The notes beneath the pieces were generated by a model. It had not been told where the DNA came from and did not search any database. It worked only from the letters and a program-made list of their open reading frames with translations. A DNA stretch of 64,000 nucleotides from Flavivirga sp. 57AJ16 (GTDB taxonomy: Bacteria > Bacteroidota > Bacteroidia > Flavobacteriales > Flavobacteriaceae), in the NCBI RefSeq assembly GCF_028736925.1, contig NZ_JAQZAT010000005.1, forward strand, positions 186,001-250,000. The letters are read 5' to 3'. The translations under genes were made by a program, and so were the position numbers. Numbering within the stretch: position 1 is the stretch's first letter; every line of letters begins with the position of its first letter. Positions 34,838-44,743 of this stretch are shown piece after piece.

Positions 34838-36778
34838 TTATAGGTTTACATAATTTTTATCAGCTCTATTTTCTGACATTTCTTTGGCTTTCTTATAAAT
34901 CTGAACTCTTTTATCAAATCGCTCATAATCAGAATTGTTAGATTTGTATTCTGGAATCAGGCGTTTCATTTTCATAACAATATTATTATTTTGAAAACGA
35001 TTGGTAATACATAATTCCTCTATTTGTGTTTTAACCTTGTCGTAATCTAATTCTCTGGTTTTACTAATCATTATCTTTTTGTGGTATGTAGATAATGTGT
35101 TTTCGCCATTGGCTAATAATTCTTCATATAATTTTTCACCTGGTCGTAAACCTGTGATTTTTATATCAATATCTTCAGGGAATCTAAGACCGGAAAGTTT
35201 TATCATATTTTTAGCCAAATCATATATCTTAACAGATTTACCCATGTCAAATATAAAAATCTCTCCTCCTTTACCCATCGTTCCTGCCTCTAATACTAAT
35301 TGAGATGCTTCGGGAATGGTCATAAAATATCTGGTAATATCCTTATGTGTTAAAGTAAGCGGTGTGCCATTCTCAATTTGCTTTTTAAACAGCGGAATAA
35401 CAGATCCGTTTGAACCTAATACATTACCAAATCGCGTCGTTATAAATTTTGTCTTACTCTCTTTTTGAAGGCAACTAATATACATTTCTGCCATTCGTTT
35501 TGTCGCCCCCATAACACTTGTTGGGTTAACGGCTTTATCAGTAGACACGAAAACAAATTTTTTCACATTATATCGGGACGCCGTATCTGCCAACAGTTTA
35601 GTACCATTAACATTAATCTTAATAGCTTCGTATGGCGATTCTTCCATTAAGGGCACATGTTTATATGCTGCCGCATGAAATACCATGGTAGGCTTGTATT
35701 TTTGAAAAATGGTATCTATTCTTAAACCATCTCGAATATCGGCTACAATAGCAATAAAATTATGTTTGCCATTTTGCTTTAAATCCTGTTGTACATCATA
35801 AAGTGCAGATTCGGCCTGATCGACCAACACTAAGTTTTTAACATCAAAATTAGAAAGCTGTTTAACCAACTCGCTTCCTATAGATCCAGCTGCACCAGTA
35901 ATAATAATGGTCTCTCCTGTAAATTCGTTTATTAAATTTGGATTATTAATTTCAATAGGAGGTCTTCCTAACAAGTCCTCAATTTGCACTTGTTTGATTT
36001 GTTTAACGTTTAATTCTCCGTTAATCCAATTTTCAATAGGTGGAATTTTGGTTATTTTTATATTGAGATTGACCAAATCAATTAAATTTTCCTTTTCTAT
36101 ATTTTTAGAAGCAATAATTAGTTCATCTATTTGATTGGATTTAATATAATCATTATTAATTTTTTCTTTTGAAAATATAGAAATGCCATTTATTGATTTA
36201 CCTTTCTTTTTTGAATTATCATCAATAAACCCGACTACTTGAAATTTTGTAGCAACGTTACTGATTAAAGCATTGTAGGTAACAATTCCCGAGTCTCCAG
36301 TTCCATAAATCAAAACTCTTTTTGAAGACATTAGTTTACACTTCAAATACTTATAGGCCATTTTAAAAAGTAACCTACTCGCACTTAGCACAACAAAGCT
36401 TAGCAAGGCATGCATGACTACAATAGAGAGTGGTATTGTAAATTCAGGAAATACTTCAAACATTCTGTTAACTAATACTGTAGCTATACATATAAACGAC
36501 ATGATACTAACAGATTTAAACAAGTTTACGACATCGTTAAATCCGGTATGTCTAATCACACTTTTAAAAGATCCAATTAATAAAAAACTAAAAGTAGCTA
36601 CTACCGTTAAAAAAGGCAATTGAATTAAAAACTGTTTTAAATCGAAATTTAAGGTAAAATTAAACCTAATTAAATACGCCATGAAAAATGTTGACAGAAC
36701 AATTGCCAAATCTATAGCCAAAACCAACCATTTTGATGCGTATTTTTGAGAGAAATAGGTAAAGTAATTATTTATCAT
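34838..36778 (-). CDS. Membrane-bound UDP-N-acetylglucosamine 4,6-dehydratase (PglF/CapD-like)
   Basis: 646 residues. Four N-terminal membrane helices (about 17-135), a first Rossmann CoA-binding-like domain (VLIYGTGDSGIVTYNAL) and the catalytic SDR domain (about 285-600; ITGAAGSIGSELVKQL, FHAAAYKHVPLMEESPYEAIKINVNGT, STDKAVNPTSVMGATKRMAE with the TDK and Met-Lys arrangement, RPGEKLYEELL). In PglF this makes the 4-keto-6-deoxy sugar that PglE aminates. The aminotransferase gene lies directly upstream and overlaps it by 11 bp, which supports that pathway. Confidence 0.92.
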   Translation of the reverse strand: MINNYFTYFSQKYASKWLVLAIDLAIVLSTFFMAYLIRFNFTLNFDLKQFLIQLPFLTVVATFSFLLIGSFKSVIRHTGFNDVVNLFKSVSIMSFICIATVLVNRMFEVFPEFTIPLSIVVMHALLSFVVLSASRLLFKMAYKYLKCKLMSSKRVLIYGTGDSGIVTYNALISNVATKFQVVGFIDDNSKKKGKSINGISIFSKEKINNDYIKSNQIDELIIASKNIEKENLIDLVNLNIKITKIPPIENWINGELNVKQIKQVQIEDLLGRPPIEINNPNLINEFTGETIIITGAAGSIGSELVKQLSNFDVKNLVLVDQAESALYDVQQDLKQNGKHNFIAIVADIRDGLRIDTIFQKYKPTMVFHAAAYKHVPLMEESPYEAIKINVNGTKLLADTASRYNVKKFVFVSTDKAVNPTSVMGATKRMAEMYISCLQKESKTKFITTRFGNVLGSNGSVIPLFKKQIENGTPLTLTHKDITRYFMTIPEASQLVLEAGTMGKGGEIFIFDMGKSVKIYDLAKNMIKLSGLRFPEDIDIKITGLRPGEKLYEELLANGENTLSTYHKKIMISKTRELDYDKVKTQIEELCITNRFQNNNIVMKMKRLIPEYKSNNSDYERFDKRVQIYKKAKEMSENRADKNYVNL

Positions 36779-37904
36779 AAGTGGGGGTTTTTAAAATATT
36801 ATTAAGGATTCTATTTAAATCATCCTGACTTAAATTAGATCCGCTCGGTAAACAAAGTCCCTTGTCAAAAAGATCTTCTGAAACACCATTTGTAAAATGA
36901 AGGCAATCTTTAAAGATTGGCTGCATATGCATGGGCTTCCATAATGGTCTTGACTCTATGTCATCATTCAACAATGTGAGCCTTATCTGTTCACGGGTCT
37001 CAAAAGAATCTGTTTTAATACAAGTAATCCATCTATTTGAAAAGAATCCTTGAGGTTCCTCTAAAAATTCGATAGCATTAATTTGAGATAAATTCTTTTT
37101 ATAAAACTCAAAATTTTGCCTTCTGGCCTTAACCCTTTCATCGATCACTTCCATTTGCCCTCTTCCTATACCTGCTAGGACATTGCTCATTCTATAATTA
37201 TAACCTATAGATGAATGTTCATAATGAGGAGCATTATCCCTTGCTTGTGTTGATAGAAAAACGGCTTTTTCTTTTAAGTCTTGATTCTTTACAATCAAAG
37301 CGCCTCCGCCTGAAGTGGTAATTATTTTATTACCATTAAAAGATAATATCCCGATATCTGAAAGCGTTGCACATTTTTTATCAAAATATGTGCTCCCTAA
37401 AGCCTCTGCACTATCTTCTATTACAGGGATTTCATATTTTTTGGCAATGGCATTAATTTCATTTGCTTTATATGGCATACCATATAAGTGAACCGCTATG
37501 ATGGCTTTTGGCTTTCTGTTTTTTTCAATTCTATCTTTAATAGCTATTTCCAACAACTCTGGAGACATATTCCAAGTATCGGGCTCACTATCTATAAAAA
37601 CAGGTGTGGCTCCTTGATACAGTATAGGATTTGCTGAAGCTGAAAAAGTAAAACTTTGACATAAAACTTCATCGCCTTTGGATACATTAAGTAATTGAAG
37701 TGCTAGGTGAATAGCAGCGGTGCCTGAACTTAAGGCAGCAACATGCTTATCTTCACCTAAATAATTTCTTAAATCATTTTCAAAACCATCAACATGAGGA
37801 CCTAATGGAGCAATCCAATTAGTATCGAAAGCTTCCTTTACAAATTTTTGCTCCGACCCTCCCATGTGAGGAGATGATAAATATATTTTGGTTTTGGTCA
37901 ACAT
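36768..37904 (-). CDS. DegT/DnrJ/EryC1-family sugar aminotransferase (PglE-like)
   Basis: 378 residues of the PLP-dependent sugar aminotransferase family. Start LSSPHMGGSEQKFVKEAFDTNWIAPLGPHVDGFE, ALSSGTAAIHLALQLL, EDSAEALGSTY, and the Schiff-base Lys in SFNGNKIITTSGGGALI are typical of PglE/PseC relatives that make 4-amino-4,6-dideoxy sugars. It leads the operon and overlaps the 4,6-dehydratase gene by 11 bp. Product with that enzyme: probably UDP-4-amino-4,6-dideoxy-GlcNAc. Confidence 0.9.
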   Translation of the reverse strand: MLTKTKIYLSSPHMGGSEQKFVKEAFDTNWIAPLGPHVDGFENDLRNYLGEDKHVAALSSGTAAIHLALQLLNVSKGDEVLCQSFTFSASANPILYQGATPVFIDSEPDTWNMSPELLEIAIKDRIEKNRKPKAIIAVHLYGMPYKANEINAIAKKYEIPVIEDSAEALGSTYFDKKCATLSDIGILSFNGNKIITTSGGGALIVKNQDLKEKAVFLSTQARDNAPHYEHSSIGYNYRMSNVLAGIGRGQMEVIDERVKARRQNFEFYKKNLSQINAIEFLEEPQGFFSNRWITCIKTDSFETREQIRLTLLNDDIESRPLWKPMHMQPIFKDCLHFTNGVSEDLFDKGLCLPSGSNLSQDDLNRILNNILKTPTYDK

Positions 37905-38594
37905 TTATAAATTTTGTGATTTCAGTTTACTGCATAACATAACCATATAATTTTTATAATTATATAATTTAAATACGCATGTTTATCTGAATGATTTCCC
38001 TCTTTATTCATAAAACAAAAATTAATTAATATTTATAGCTTAAATTGATTTTTAGTATTAAGTGATTTTTAAAATATTTATTTAATATTAATCTATACTC
38101 TTTATTTACAGACTTAATGATTGAGAGGTTTTGAAAATATTTTTACTTATCATTTTAATACAATTAAATTAATAGGCTATTAATCAATTCAATTTGTGTT
38201 TTACGGTGTAAATTTAGTAATTGTTTTAAAGCAACAAGATTAGATTTAACTTAATTCGCTAAAAGAGTGATTAAAATCGGTTAAATACATTTGTCTTTTT
38301 AGTTAAAAGTAAAAGTATGCATATCGTCGATTAAGTAATTTCAATTTTGGACTGAATAATTTATTTAGGGCTTTAATAAATGTAAAAATTTACATACAAA
38401 TAATGAGAGCTAGACCAGTTTTGTTATTGTTATAGATACACTCATTATTTTTATAAAAAGCATTGTTTGGTCGGTTATATTGACACATAAATGAATTTCA
38501 TCGGAAAAAATGGAACCTTGATGTAATTAGTTAACCTGTTACGTTTATTTTTTTCATATTTGTGCCGAAATAAAAATAAATCCCGAATCTAAAA
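37905..38594. other. 690-bp AT-rich divergent intergenic region
   Basis: No supported reading frame was found in this stretch between the two divergent halves of the glycan locus. It is very AT-rich. On the plus strand CATATTTG at 38555-38562 is a 7-of-8 match to the -7 element TAnnTTTG, 32 bp before the epimerase start, and may be its promoter. No convincing promoter was seen for the minus-strand operon. Its length suggests control elements or a long leader for one or both operons. Confidence 0.5.
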
Positions 38595-39593
38595 ATGACA
38601 GAACAACAACTAAAAATTCTACTAGGAAAAAAGATACTTGTTACAGGCGGTGCTGGCTTTATTGGCTCTAACCTTTGTGAGGTTTTATTAAACCATAACA
38701 TAAAGATCGTTTGCTTAGATAATTTCTCAACAGGAAAGCAAACCAACATAGCGCCTTTTTTAAATAATGACAATTTTAAGTTAATTGAAGGTGATATTAG
38801 AAATCTTGATGATTGTCATAAAGCATGCGTTGATATTGACTATGTATTGCACCAAGCCGCTTTAGGTTCTGTACCTAGATCTATTAACGACCCTATCACT
38901 ACAAATGATGTGAATGTATCTGGCTTTTTAAATATGCTGGTTGCGGCAAGGGATGCAGGTGTGAAAAGATTTATTTATGCTGCAAGTTCTTCCACTTATG
39001 GAGACCATAAAGCTTTACCAAAAGTAGAGGATACCATTGGAAAACCATTGTCTCCTTATGCTATTACTAAATATGTGAATGAATTATATGCCGATATTTT
39101 TTATAGCACATATAAATTGGACACTATTGGACTCCGTTATTTTAATGTTTTCGGAAAAAGACAAGATCCTAACGGTGCTTATGCAGCAGTCATACCAAAA
39201 TTTGTTCAACAATTTGTTAGTCATGAGTCTCCTGTTATTAATGGTGATGGAAGCTATTCTAGAGATTTTACATACATTGACAATGTAGTACAAATGAATA
39301 TTAATGCATTAACTGTTGATAATAAAGAAGCATTAAATACGGTTTACAATGTCGCTTATGGAGAACGAACTACTCTAATTGAATTAGCGACTCTATTAAA
39401 AGAATATTTATCTGAATTTGATAGCGTTATAGGTAATATTGAAATAAAACACAGAGATAATAGAATTGGAGATATCCCTCACTCTTTAGCTTCTATTGAT
39501 AAAGCAAAACAATTATTGAATTATAACCCTAAGTATAATATTAGTAGTGGCTTGAAAGAAGCTGTTAACTGGTATTGGAAAAATTTAAAATAA
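38595..39593 (+). CDS. UDP-N-acetylglucosamine 4-epimerase (WbpP/TviC-like)
   Basis: 332 residues, extended SDR. NAD-binding VTGGAGFIGSNLCE near 17-30, HQAALGSVPRSINDP, the catalytic Ser and Tyr/Lys in SSSTYGDHKALPK and SPYAITKYVNELYAD, RYFNVFGKRQDPNGAYAAVIPKF and YSRDFTYIDNVVQ. These match WbpP and TviC, which interconvert GlcNAc and GalNAc forms of UDP sugars, often acids. It is paired with the dehydrogenase that follows after 26 bp. First gene of the long plus-strand operon. Confidence 0.88.
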   Translation: MTEQQLKILLGKKILVTGGAGFIGSNLCEVLLNHNIKIVCLDNFSTGKQTNIAPFLNNDNFKLIEGDIRNLDDCHKACVDIDYVLHQAALGSVPRSINDPITTNDVNVSGFLNMLVAARDAGVKRFIYAASSSTYGDHKALPKVEDTIGKPLSPYAITKYVNELYADIFYSTYKLDTIGLRYFNVFGKRQDPNGAYAAVIPKFVQQFVSHESPVINGDGSYSRDFTYIDNVVQMNINALTVDNKEALNTVYNVAYGERTTLIELATLLKEYLSEFDSVIGNIEIKHRDNRIGDIPHSLASIDKAKQLLNYNPKYNISSGLKEAVNWYWKNLK

Positions 39594-39619
39594 GTTAGTT
39601 ATATTATCAAATAAAAATA

Positions 39620-40900
39620 ATGAAGGATATAAAAATTGCTATTATAGGTTTAGGCTACGTAGGTCTTCCTTTGGCTAGGCTTTTCGCAACAAAATATGAT
39701 GTTATAGGCTTTGATATTAATCAAGAAAGAATAGATGAATTAAAACAAGGAAACGACGCAACTTTAGAAGTTGAATCCAGTGTTTTAACATCTGTTCTAA
39801 AACATAATTCAAATGACGGTATAGGTTTATTTTGTTCTTCAAATCTTGAAGATATTAAAGATTGTAACTATTATATAGTTACTGTCCCTACTCCTATCGA
39901 TAAAAACAATCGTCCAGATTTAACACCTTTATATAAATCTAGTGAAACGGTTGCTAAAGTTCTTAAAAAGAATGATATTGTTATTTACGAATCTACTGTA
40001 TATCCAGGCGTTACCGAAGATGAATGTATCCCGGTATTAGAAAAAATAAGTGGACTAAAGTTCAATGAAGATTTTTATGCAGGCTATTCCCCTGAAAGAA
40101 TCAATCCGGGAGACAAACTCCATACTGTAGATAAAATACTTAAAGTGACAGCTGGTTCAACCCCAGAGATTGGTAAAAAAGTAGATGCTTTATACGCTAG
40201 TGTTATAACAGCTGGTACCCATTTAGCACCTACCATTAAAGTTGCTGAAGCTGCTAAAGTCATTGAAAACTCCCAGCGCGATATAAATATTGCTTTTGTT
40301 AATGAATTGGCCAAAATTTTCAATTTAATGAATATTGATACACATTCTGTATTGGAAGCTGCTGGAACTAAATGGAATTTTCTACCATTTAAACCAGGAT
40401 TAGTTGGCGGACATTGTATTGGTGTAGACCCCTATTATTTAGCACAAAAAGCCCAGGAAGTGGGATACCATCCAGAAATTATATTGGCAGGTCGTCGTGT
40501 TAATGATAGTATGGGACAATATGTGGCTTCTGAAGTTATCAAATTAATGGTAAAAAACGATATACGTATAAAAGGGGCTAACATATTGGCTTTAGGTATT
40601 ACATTTAAAGAAAATTGTCCAGACGTTAGGAATACTAAAGCCGTTGATGTCATTAATCAGTTGAAAAGCTATGGCACACAAGTAACGGTATACGATCCAT
40701 GGGCAAACCCAGAAGAAGTAAAGCATGAATACAATTTACAAACCGTAAAACAATTACCTGAAGGCACATTTGATGCTGTTGTTTTAACAGTGGCTCATAC
40801 AGAATTTCTTCAAGAAGACTTGGAATCATTATTAAAAACAAATGGGGTTTTATATGATGTTAAAGGTATTCTAAAAGGAAATATAAGTGGCAGATTGTGA
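39620..40900 (+). CDS. UDP-N-acetylhexosamine 6-dehydrogenase (WbpO/TviB-like)
   Basis: 426 residues. Oxidises UDP-HexNAc to the uronic acid with two NAD. Start IAIIGLGYVGLPLARLFA (GxGxxG), TVPTPIDKNNRPDLTPL, YESTVYPGVTEDECIP, YSPERINPGDK, the catalytic Cys in KPGLVGGHCIGVDPYYL, and ALGITFKENCPDVRNTKAVDV fit the TviB/WbpO group. With the preceding epimerase it would supply a GalNAcA- or GlcNAcA-type building block. Confidence 0.92.
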   Translation: MKDIKIAIIGLGYVGLPLARLFATKYDVIGFDINQERIDELKQGNDATLEVESSVLTSVLKHNSNDGIGLFCSSNLEDIKDCNYYIVTVPTPIDKNNRPDLTPLYKSSETVAKVLKKNDIVIYESTVYPGVTEDECIPVLEKISGLKFNEDFYAGYSPERINPGDKLHTVDKILKVTAGSTPEIGKKVDALYASVITAGTHLAPTIKVAEAAKVIENSQRDINIAFVNELAKIFNLMNIDTHSVLEAAGTKWNFLPFKPGLVGGHCIGVDPYYLAQKAQEVGYHPEIILAGRRVNDSMGQYVASEVIKLMVKNDIRIKGANILALGITFKENCPDVRNTKAVDVINQLKSYGTQVTVYDPWANPEEVKHEYNLQTVKQLPEGTFDAVVLTVAHTEFLQEDLESLLKTNGVLYDVKGILKGNISGRL

Positions 40901-40949
40901 TTTTTAAAAATTCGTACACTAATCATTTCAAACTAAAACCACCTTCATT

Positions 40950-42476
40950 TTGAGCCAAATAAAAAAAGGAGCTTTTTTAAATTATGTTACAATTTTTCTA
41001 ACTAATGTAGTTGGTTTAGTTCTAACACCTTTTATTTTAAATTACCTTGGAAAAGCAGAGTATGGCGTTTATACTACTATAGGGGCGCTAGTTGGTACTA
41101 TGTCTATATTAGATTTAGGGCTCACTAATACAATCGTTCGTTTTGTAGCCAAATATCGTGCTGAAGAAGACAGAAAAGGAGAAGAGAATTTTTTGGCCAC
41201 GACAATGCTTATCTATTTTGCTATTTCGGCTGTTATAATTCTTATCGGCTTTGGTTTTTATGGGTATATTGAATCTTATTTCACAAAAATGAATGCCGAT
41301 GAAATTCGTATAGCAAAGACCATTTTCGCGCTATTGATTTTTAATTTGGCTATTGGGTTTCCTGGTGGTAGTTTTAAAGGTATTTGCTATGGCTATGAAT
41401 CTTTTGTATTTCCAAAAGCACTAAATATTTTCCGTTACATTATAAGATCACTTGTTGTGGTGGCTGTTTTGTTATTTGGTGGTAGGGCCATTGCCTTAGT
41501 TATTCTCGATACGATATTCAATATTATTATAATTTTTATCAATTGGTATTTTGTATACTTTAAATTAAAAGTAAGGTTCAAATTGCATAACTTGACTAAA
41601 AAATTCATCAAAGAGATTTTTAGTTATTCAACTTGGATTTTTGTGTTTTCATTGGTCGGTATTTTCCAATGGAAAGCCGGACATTGGATTCTAGGCAGGA
41701 TAGCTTTACCCAGTGTTTTAACCATATATGGTATTGGTATTGTATTAGGCACATACTATGGTGCTTTTTCTACAGCCATTTCAAGTGTGTTTTTACCACG
41801 AGCTACTAAAATGGCCGTAGGAAATGCTACTGGCGAAGAGTTAACTTCCATGATGATTAAAATTGGGCGAATTTCTTTTATAATACTTATGTATATTTTT
41901 GGAGCCTTTTTGCTGTATGGAAATCAATTTGTATTCTTATGGGTTGGTAAAGAGCTAGGCGAAAACGGTAGCCATGAGTCTTGGTTTATAGCTATGCTTA
42001 TAATGTGTGCTTATACGTTACCATTAGTTCAAGGCTTTGGAAACTCAATATTAGAAGCCAAAAGCAAATTATCTTTTAAAGCCATTTTATATCTTACATT
42101 TGTAATTACAGGAGCTGCTTTTGGTGCCTATTTGGCCAAATCTCAAGGTGCCATTGGTATGATTTACGGAACTGTAGCTGGGTGGTTTATTGTGCAAAAT
42201 GTCATGAATTTCTATTATCATAAAGTTATTGGTTTAAATATTATAAGATTTTTTAAAGAGCTATTCCATAAAACACTTTTTGCTATATTATTAATCATTC
42301 TAATTGGCTACTTTATTAACTACATACCCGGAAGCGGTTGGATTAATTTTATTATAAAGTCTATTTCCTACTCTATTGTTTACATGTTTTTTATGTATAC
42401 TATTGGAATTATCGGGTTTGAAAAACAATTATTTAAGAGTACACTTTCACCAGTATTAAAAAAGTTAAAACTATAA
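40950..42476 (+). CDS. wzx: Lipid-linked oligosaccharide flippase (Wzx)
   Basis: 508 residues of the oligosaccharide flippase/MATE-like family with about 12-14 membrane helices, beginning KKGAFLNYVTIFLTNVVGLVLTPFILNYLGKAEYGVYT, as is usual. It would move undecaprenyl-linked repeat units across the inner membrane. The start codon is TTG. Its stop and the next gene's start overlap as TAATG, which implies translational coupling with the PP-loop protein. Confidence 0.88.
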   Translation: MSQIKKGAFLNYVTIFLTNVVGLVLTPFILNYLGKAEYGVYTTIGALVGTMSILDLGLTNTIVRFVAKYRAEEDRKGEENFLATTMLIYFAISAVIILIGFGFYGYIESYFTKMNADEIRIAKTIFALLIFNLAIGFPGGSFKGICYGYESFVFPKALNIFRYIIRSLVVVAVLLFGGRAIALVILDTIFNIIIIFINWYFVYFKLKVRFKLHNLTKKFIKEIFSYSTWIFVFSLVGIFQWKAGHWILGRIALPSVLTIYGIGIVLGTYYGAFSTAISSVFLPRATKMAVGNATGEELTSMMIKIGRISFIILMYIFGAFLLYGNQFVFLWVGKELGENGSHESWFIAMLIMCAYTLPLVQGFGNSILEAKSKLSFKAILYLTFVITGAAFGAYLAKSQGAIGMIYGTVAGWFIVQNVMNFYYHKVIGLNIIRFFKELFHKTLFAILLIILIGYFINYIPGSGWINFIIKSISYSIVYMFFMYTIGIIGFEKQLFKSTLSPVLKKLKL

Positions 42477-43750
42477 TGCTTAAATTAAACAACTTAACCT
42501 TCGAAAATGACGGAAAAAAAATATCATATTCCTATGATATTGAAGGCCATGCTAAAAGTTATTTTGCTCTTAACAAACCTTTTTACGTTTTATATGACCA
42601 GGATATAAGTAAAACTCCATTAAGCTTAGCTATTATTCCGTTGCTTTCCAATATAATGCCAATTTCATGGTTTGTGGGTTTCGATGTTTATATTGATGAA
42701 ATAGATGAAACCTTTTATAACTCATTACTAGAATTGAAAAAGCAGTTTGTGAAATTTCATCCAAACAAAAACATTCAGGGCACTCTGCATTACAACAAGA
42801 TTGTAAAAAATAAAATTGAAGGCACAAATACATCCTTACTTTTTAGTGGCGGTCTGGATTCTTTTGATTCTTTGACACGTCATTATGACAAAAAACCCTA
42901 TTTAATATCAATTCATGGAGCCGATGTTGAAATAAAAGACACAGTTAGGTGGAACGAATTTAAAAAGTTTAATTCTGAAGAAGATATACTGGATCTCTCC
43001 AGATTGTTTTATATAGAGTCTAACCTAAGAGAGTTCTATACTTACAAAGTAGATTTGTTAGTCGATCACCTAGGTTGGTGGGGAGCCGTTCAACATGGTA
43101 TGGCATTAATAGGTGTATTATCCCCTTTAAGCTATAAATATGGTATTACAGATATAAATATAGCAGCGTCTGCTACAAACGAAATCACGTATAGTTGGGG
43201 ATCTTCCCCCTATATTGATGAAAACATGAAGTGGGCAAATACAACTGTAACGCATGATGGTTATCAATTCAAAAGGACAGACAAAACGGATAATGTCGTC
43301 AAATTCGTAAACAACACGGAGTTTAATATTAAACTTAGGGTATGTTATGCCGATGAGCGGAAAGGTTATAACTGTAACGTTTGTCATAAATGCCAACGTA
43401 CTGCTTTAAGTTTAATCTTAGCTGGGGCAAACCCCAACGATTATGGATTTAATTTACCTAAAAATTTTTATGAATTAATTTTTATGAACTTTGGAGAAGA
43501 CTGTATTATGACCAAAGGCATAAAGTATCAATGGACCTGTATTCAAGACAAGGCATTAGAAGTAGATACCTTTTTCGTATTAAACAATGAAGAAAAAGAA
43601 AGGGAAGCTATACAACGTTTTGCTAACTTAGATTTAGACAGCATTGTAAATAAAAATGAAGAAAAAGTAAAACAAAAGAAAAAAAGGAACTTTTTGCTAC
43701 GTCAAAAATTCCCAATGATATATAATATATATAAAAAACTTAAAAAATAA
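42476..43750 (+). CDS. PP-loop ATPase-like protein of the QueC/asparagine-synthetase fold
   Basis: 424 residues, not a known glycan enzyme to me. The PP-loop SGGLDSFDS (about residues 122-130) binds ATP in QueC, ThiI, TilS and asparagine synthetases. Other marks are SIHGADVEI, HGMALIGVLSPLSYKYG, NIAASATNEITYSWGSSPYIDE and a Cys cluster in RVCYADERKGYNCNVCHKCQRTALSLILAG (C-x8-C-x2-C-x2-C) that resembles the zinc site near the QueC C-terminus. The N-terminal 110 residues look unrelated to QueC. The end is rich in Lys. Coupled to wzx by a 1-bp overlap and followed by a pyruvyl transferase. It may adenylate a carboxyl group on a sugar or acid and form an amide; this is inference. Confidence 0.75.
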   Translation: MLKLNNLTFENDGKKISYSYDIEGHAKSYFALNKPFYVLYDQDISKTPLSLAIIPLLSNIMPISWFVGFDVYIDEIDETFYNSLLELKKQFVKFHPNKNIQGTLHYNKIVKNKIEGTNTSLLFSGGLDSFDSLTRHYDKKPYLISIHGADVEIKDTVRWNEFKKFNSEEDILDLSRLFYIESNLREFYTYKVDLLVDHLGWWGAVQHGMALIGVLSPLSYKYGITDINIAASATNEITYSWGSSPYIDENMKWANTTVTHDGYQFKRTDKTDNVVKFVNNTEFNIKLRVCYADERKGYNCNVCHKCQRTALSLILAGANPNDYGFNLPKNFYELIFMNFGEDCIMTKGIKYQWTCIQDKALEVDTFFVLNNEEKEREAIQRFANLDLDSIVNKNEEKVKQKKKRNFLLRQKFPMIYNIYKKLKK

Positions 43751-43758
43751 GTAAAAAA

Positions 43759-44733
43759 ATGCACTACGGATTATTAACTTATCAAGAAGGTAAAGAAAAG
43801 TACAATGTTGGAGATTATGTACAGAGTTTAGCCGCTAGACAATTTCTTCCTCAAACCGATCAATTCATGAATAGGGAAAAGTTGGGAGCATATGATGGAG
43901 AAACCATTAAATTAATAATGAATGGTTGGTTTACACACAACATTCATCATTGGGTTCCTGCAAAAGAAATAGCCCCTTTATTTGTATCATTCCACATGAA
44001 TTCTACAGCAGCTCCTTTCATGTTAACTGAAAAGGGTATTGATTACCTTAAATCACATGAACCTATTGGTTGTAGAGATAAATTTACCGTGAAACTATTA
44101 AAAGAAAAAGGGATAGATGCTTATTTTACAGGTTGTTTAACTTTGACTTTGGATAACTACAAGGTAGACGATTCTCTAAGAGGTGATGATATTTATATTG
44201 TAGATCCTTTTTACAATTATCCAACGCAGGAAAAACTTTTCTTAACCCCTAAACATTTTGTTAGAGGTATTTTAAAGGGTGATGCACTCAATCTTGGTAA
44301 GATAAAAAAACAGCTAAAAAAAGTTGTTGATAAAGATTTACTAGAATCGGCTAACTATGTGACTCAAATTTTACCTGTTGGTAAGCAGACTGATGAAGAA
44401 AAATTTGCTTATGCCGAAGAATGCCTTAAAAAATATGCTAAAGCCAAACTAGTAATTACATCGAGAATACATTGTGCCCTACCCTGCTTAGCTATGGGAA
44501 CACCAGTAATATTTTTAAACTCTTTTAACACCTTTGTAGATACTTGTAGGTTTGACGGTATCATTGAATTGTTTAATCGCATAGATATTGCAGATGATGG
44601 TAGTTTTACTAATAACTTTGGCCTAGATGGTAAAATTACAAAGGACACTATGGTAACTAACTTAGGCCTGCATCATGCATTAGCAGAACCTTTAAAGGAA
44701 AAGTGTAAAAGCTTTATTTCTAAAAACCCATAG
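43759..44733 (+). CDS. Polysaccharide pyruvyl transferase family protein
   Basis: 324 residues. The start HYGLLTYQEGKEKYNVGDYVQSLAARQFL, the GCRDKFTVKLLKEKGIDAYFTGCLTLTL region and KYAKAKLVITSRIHCALPCLAMGTPVIFLN match the PS_pyruv_trans family (WcaK/CsaB-like), which puts pyruvate ketals on sugars or, in some members, does other transfers. It follows the PP-loop gene by 8 bp. Confidence 0.85.
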   Translation: MHYGLLTYQEGKEKYNVGDYVQSLAARQFLPQTDQFMNREKLGAYDGETIKLIMNGWFTHNIHHWVPAKEIAPLFVSFHMNSTAAPFMLTEKGIDYLKSHEPIGCRDKFTVKLLKEKGIDAYFTGCLTLTLDNYKVDDSLRGDDIYIVDPFYNYPTQEKLFLTPKHFVRGILKGDALNLGKIKKQLKKVVDKDLLESANYVTQILPVGKQTDEEKFAYAEECLKKYAKAKLVITSRIHCALPCLAMGTPVIFLNSFNTFVDTCRFDGIIELFNRIDIADDGSFTNNFGLDGKITKDTMVTNLGLHHALAEPLKEKCKSFISKNP

Positions 44734-44743
44734 TGAAATAGTA

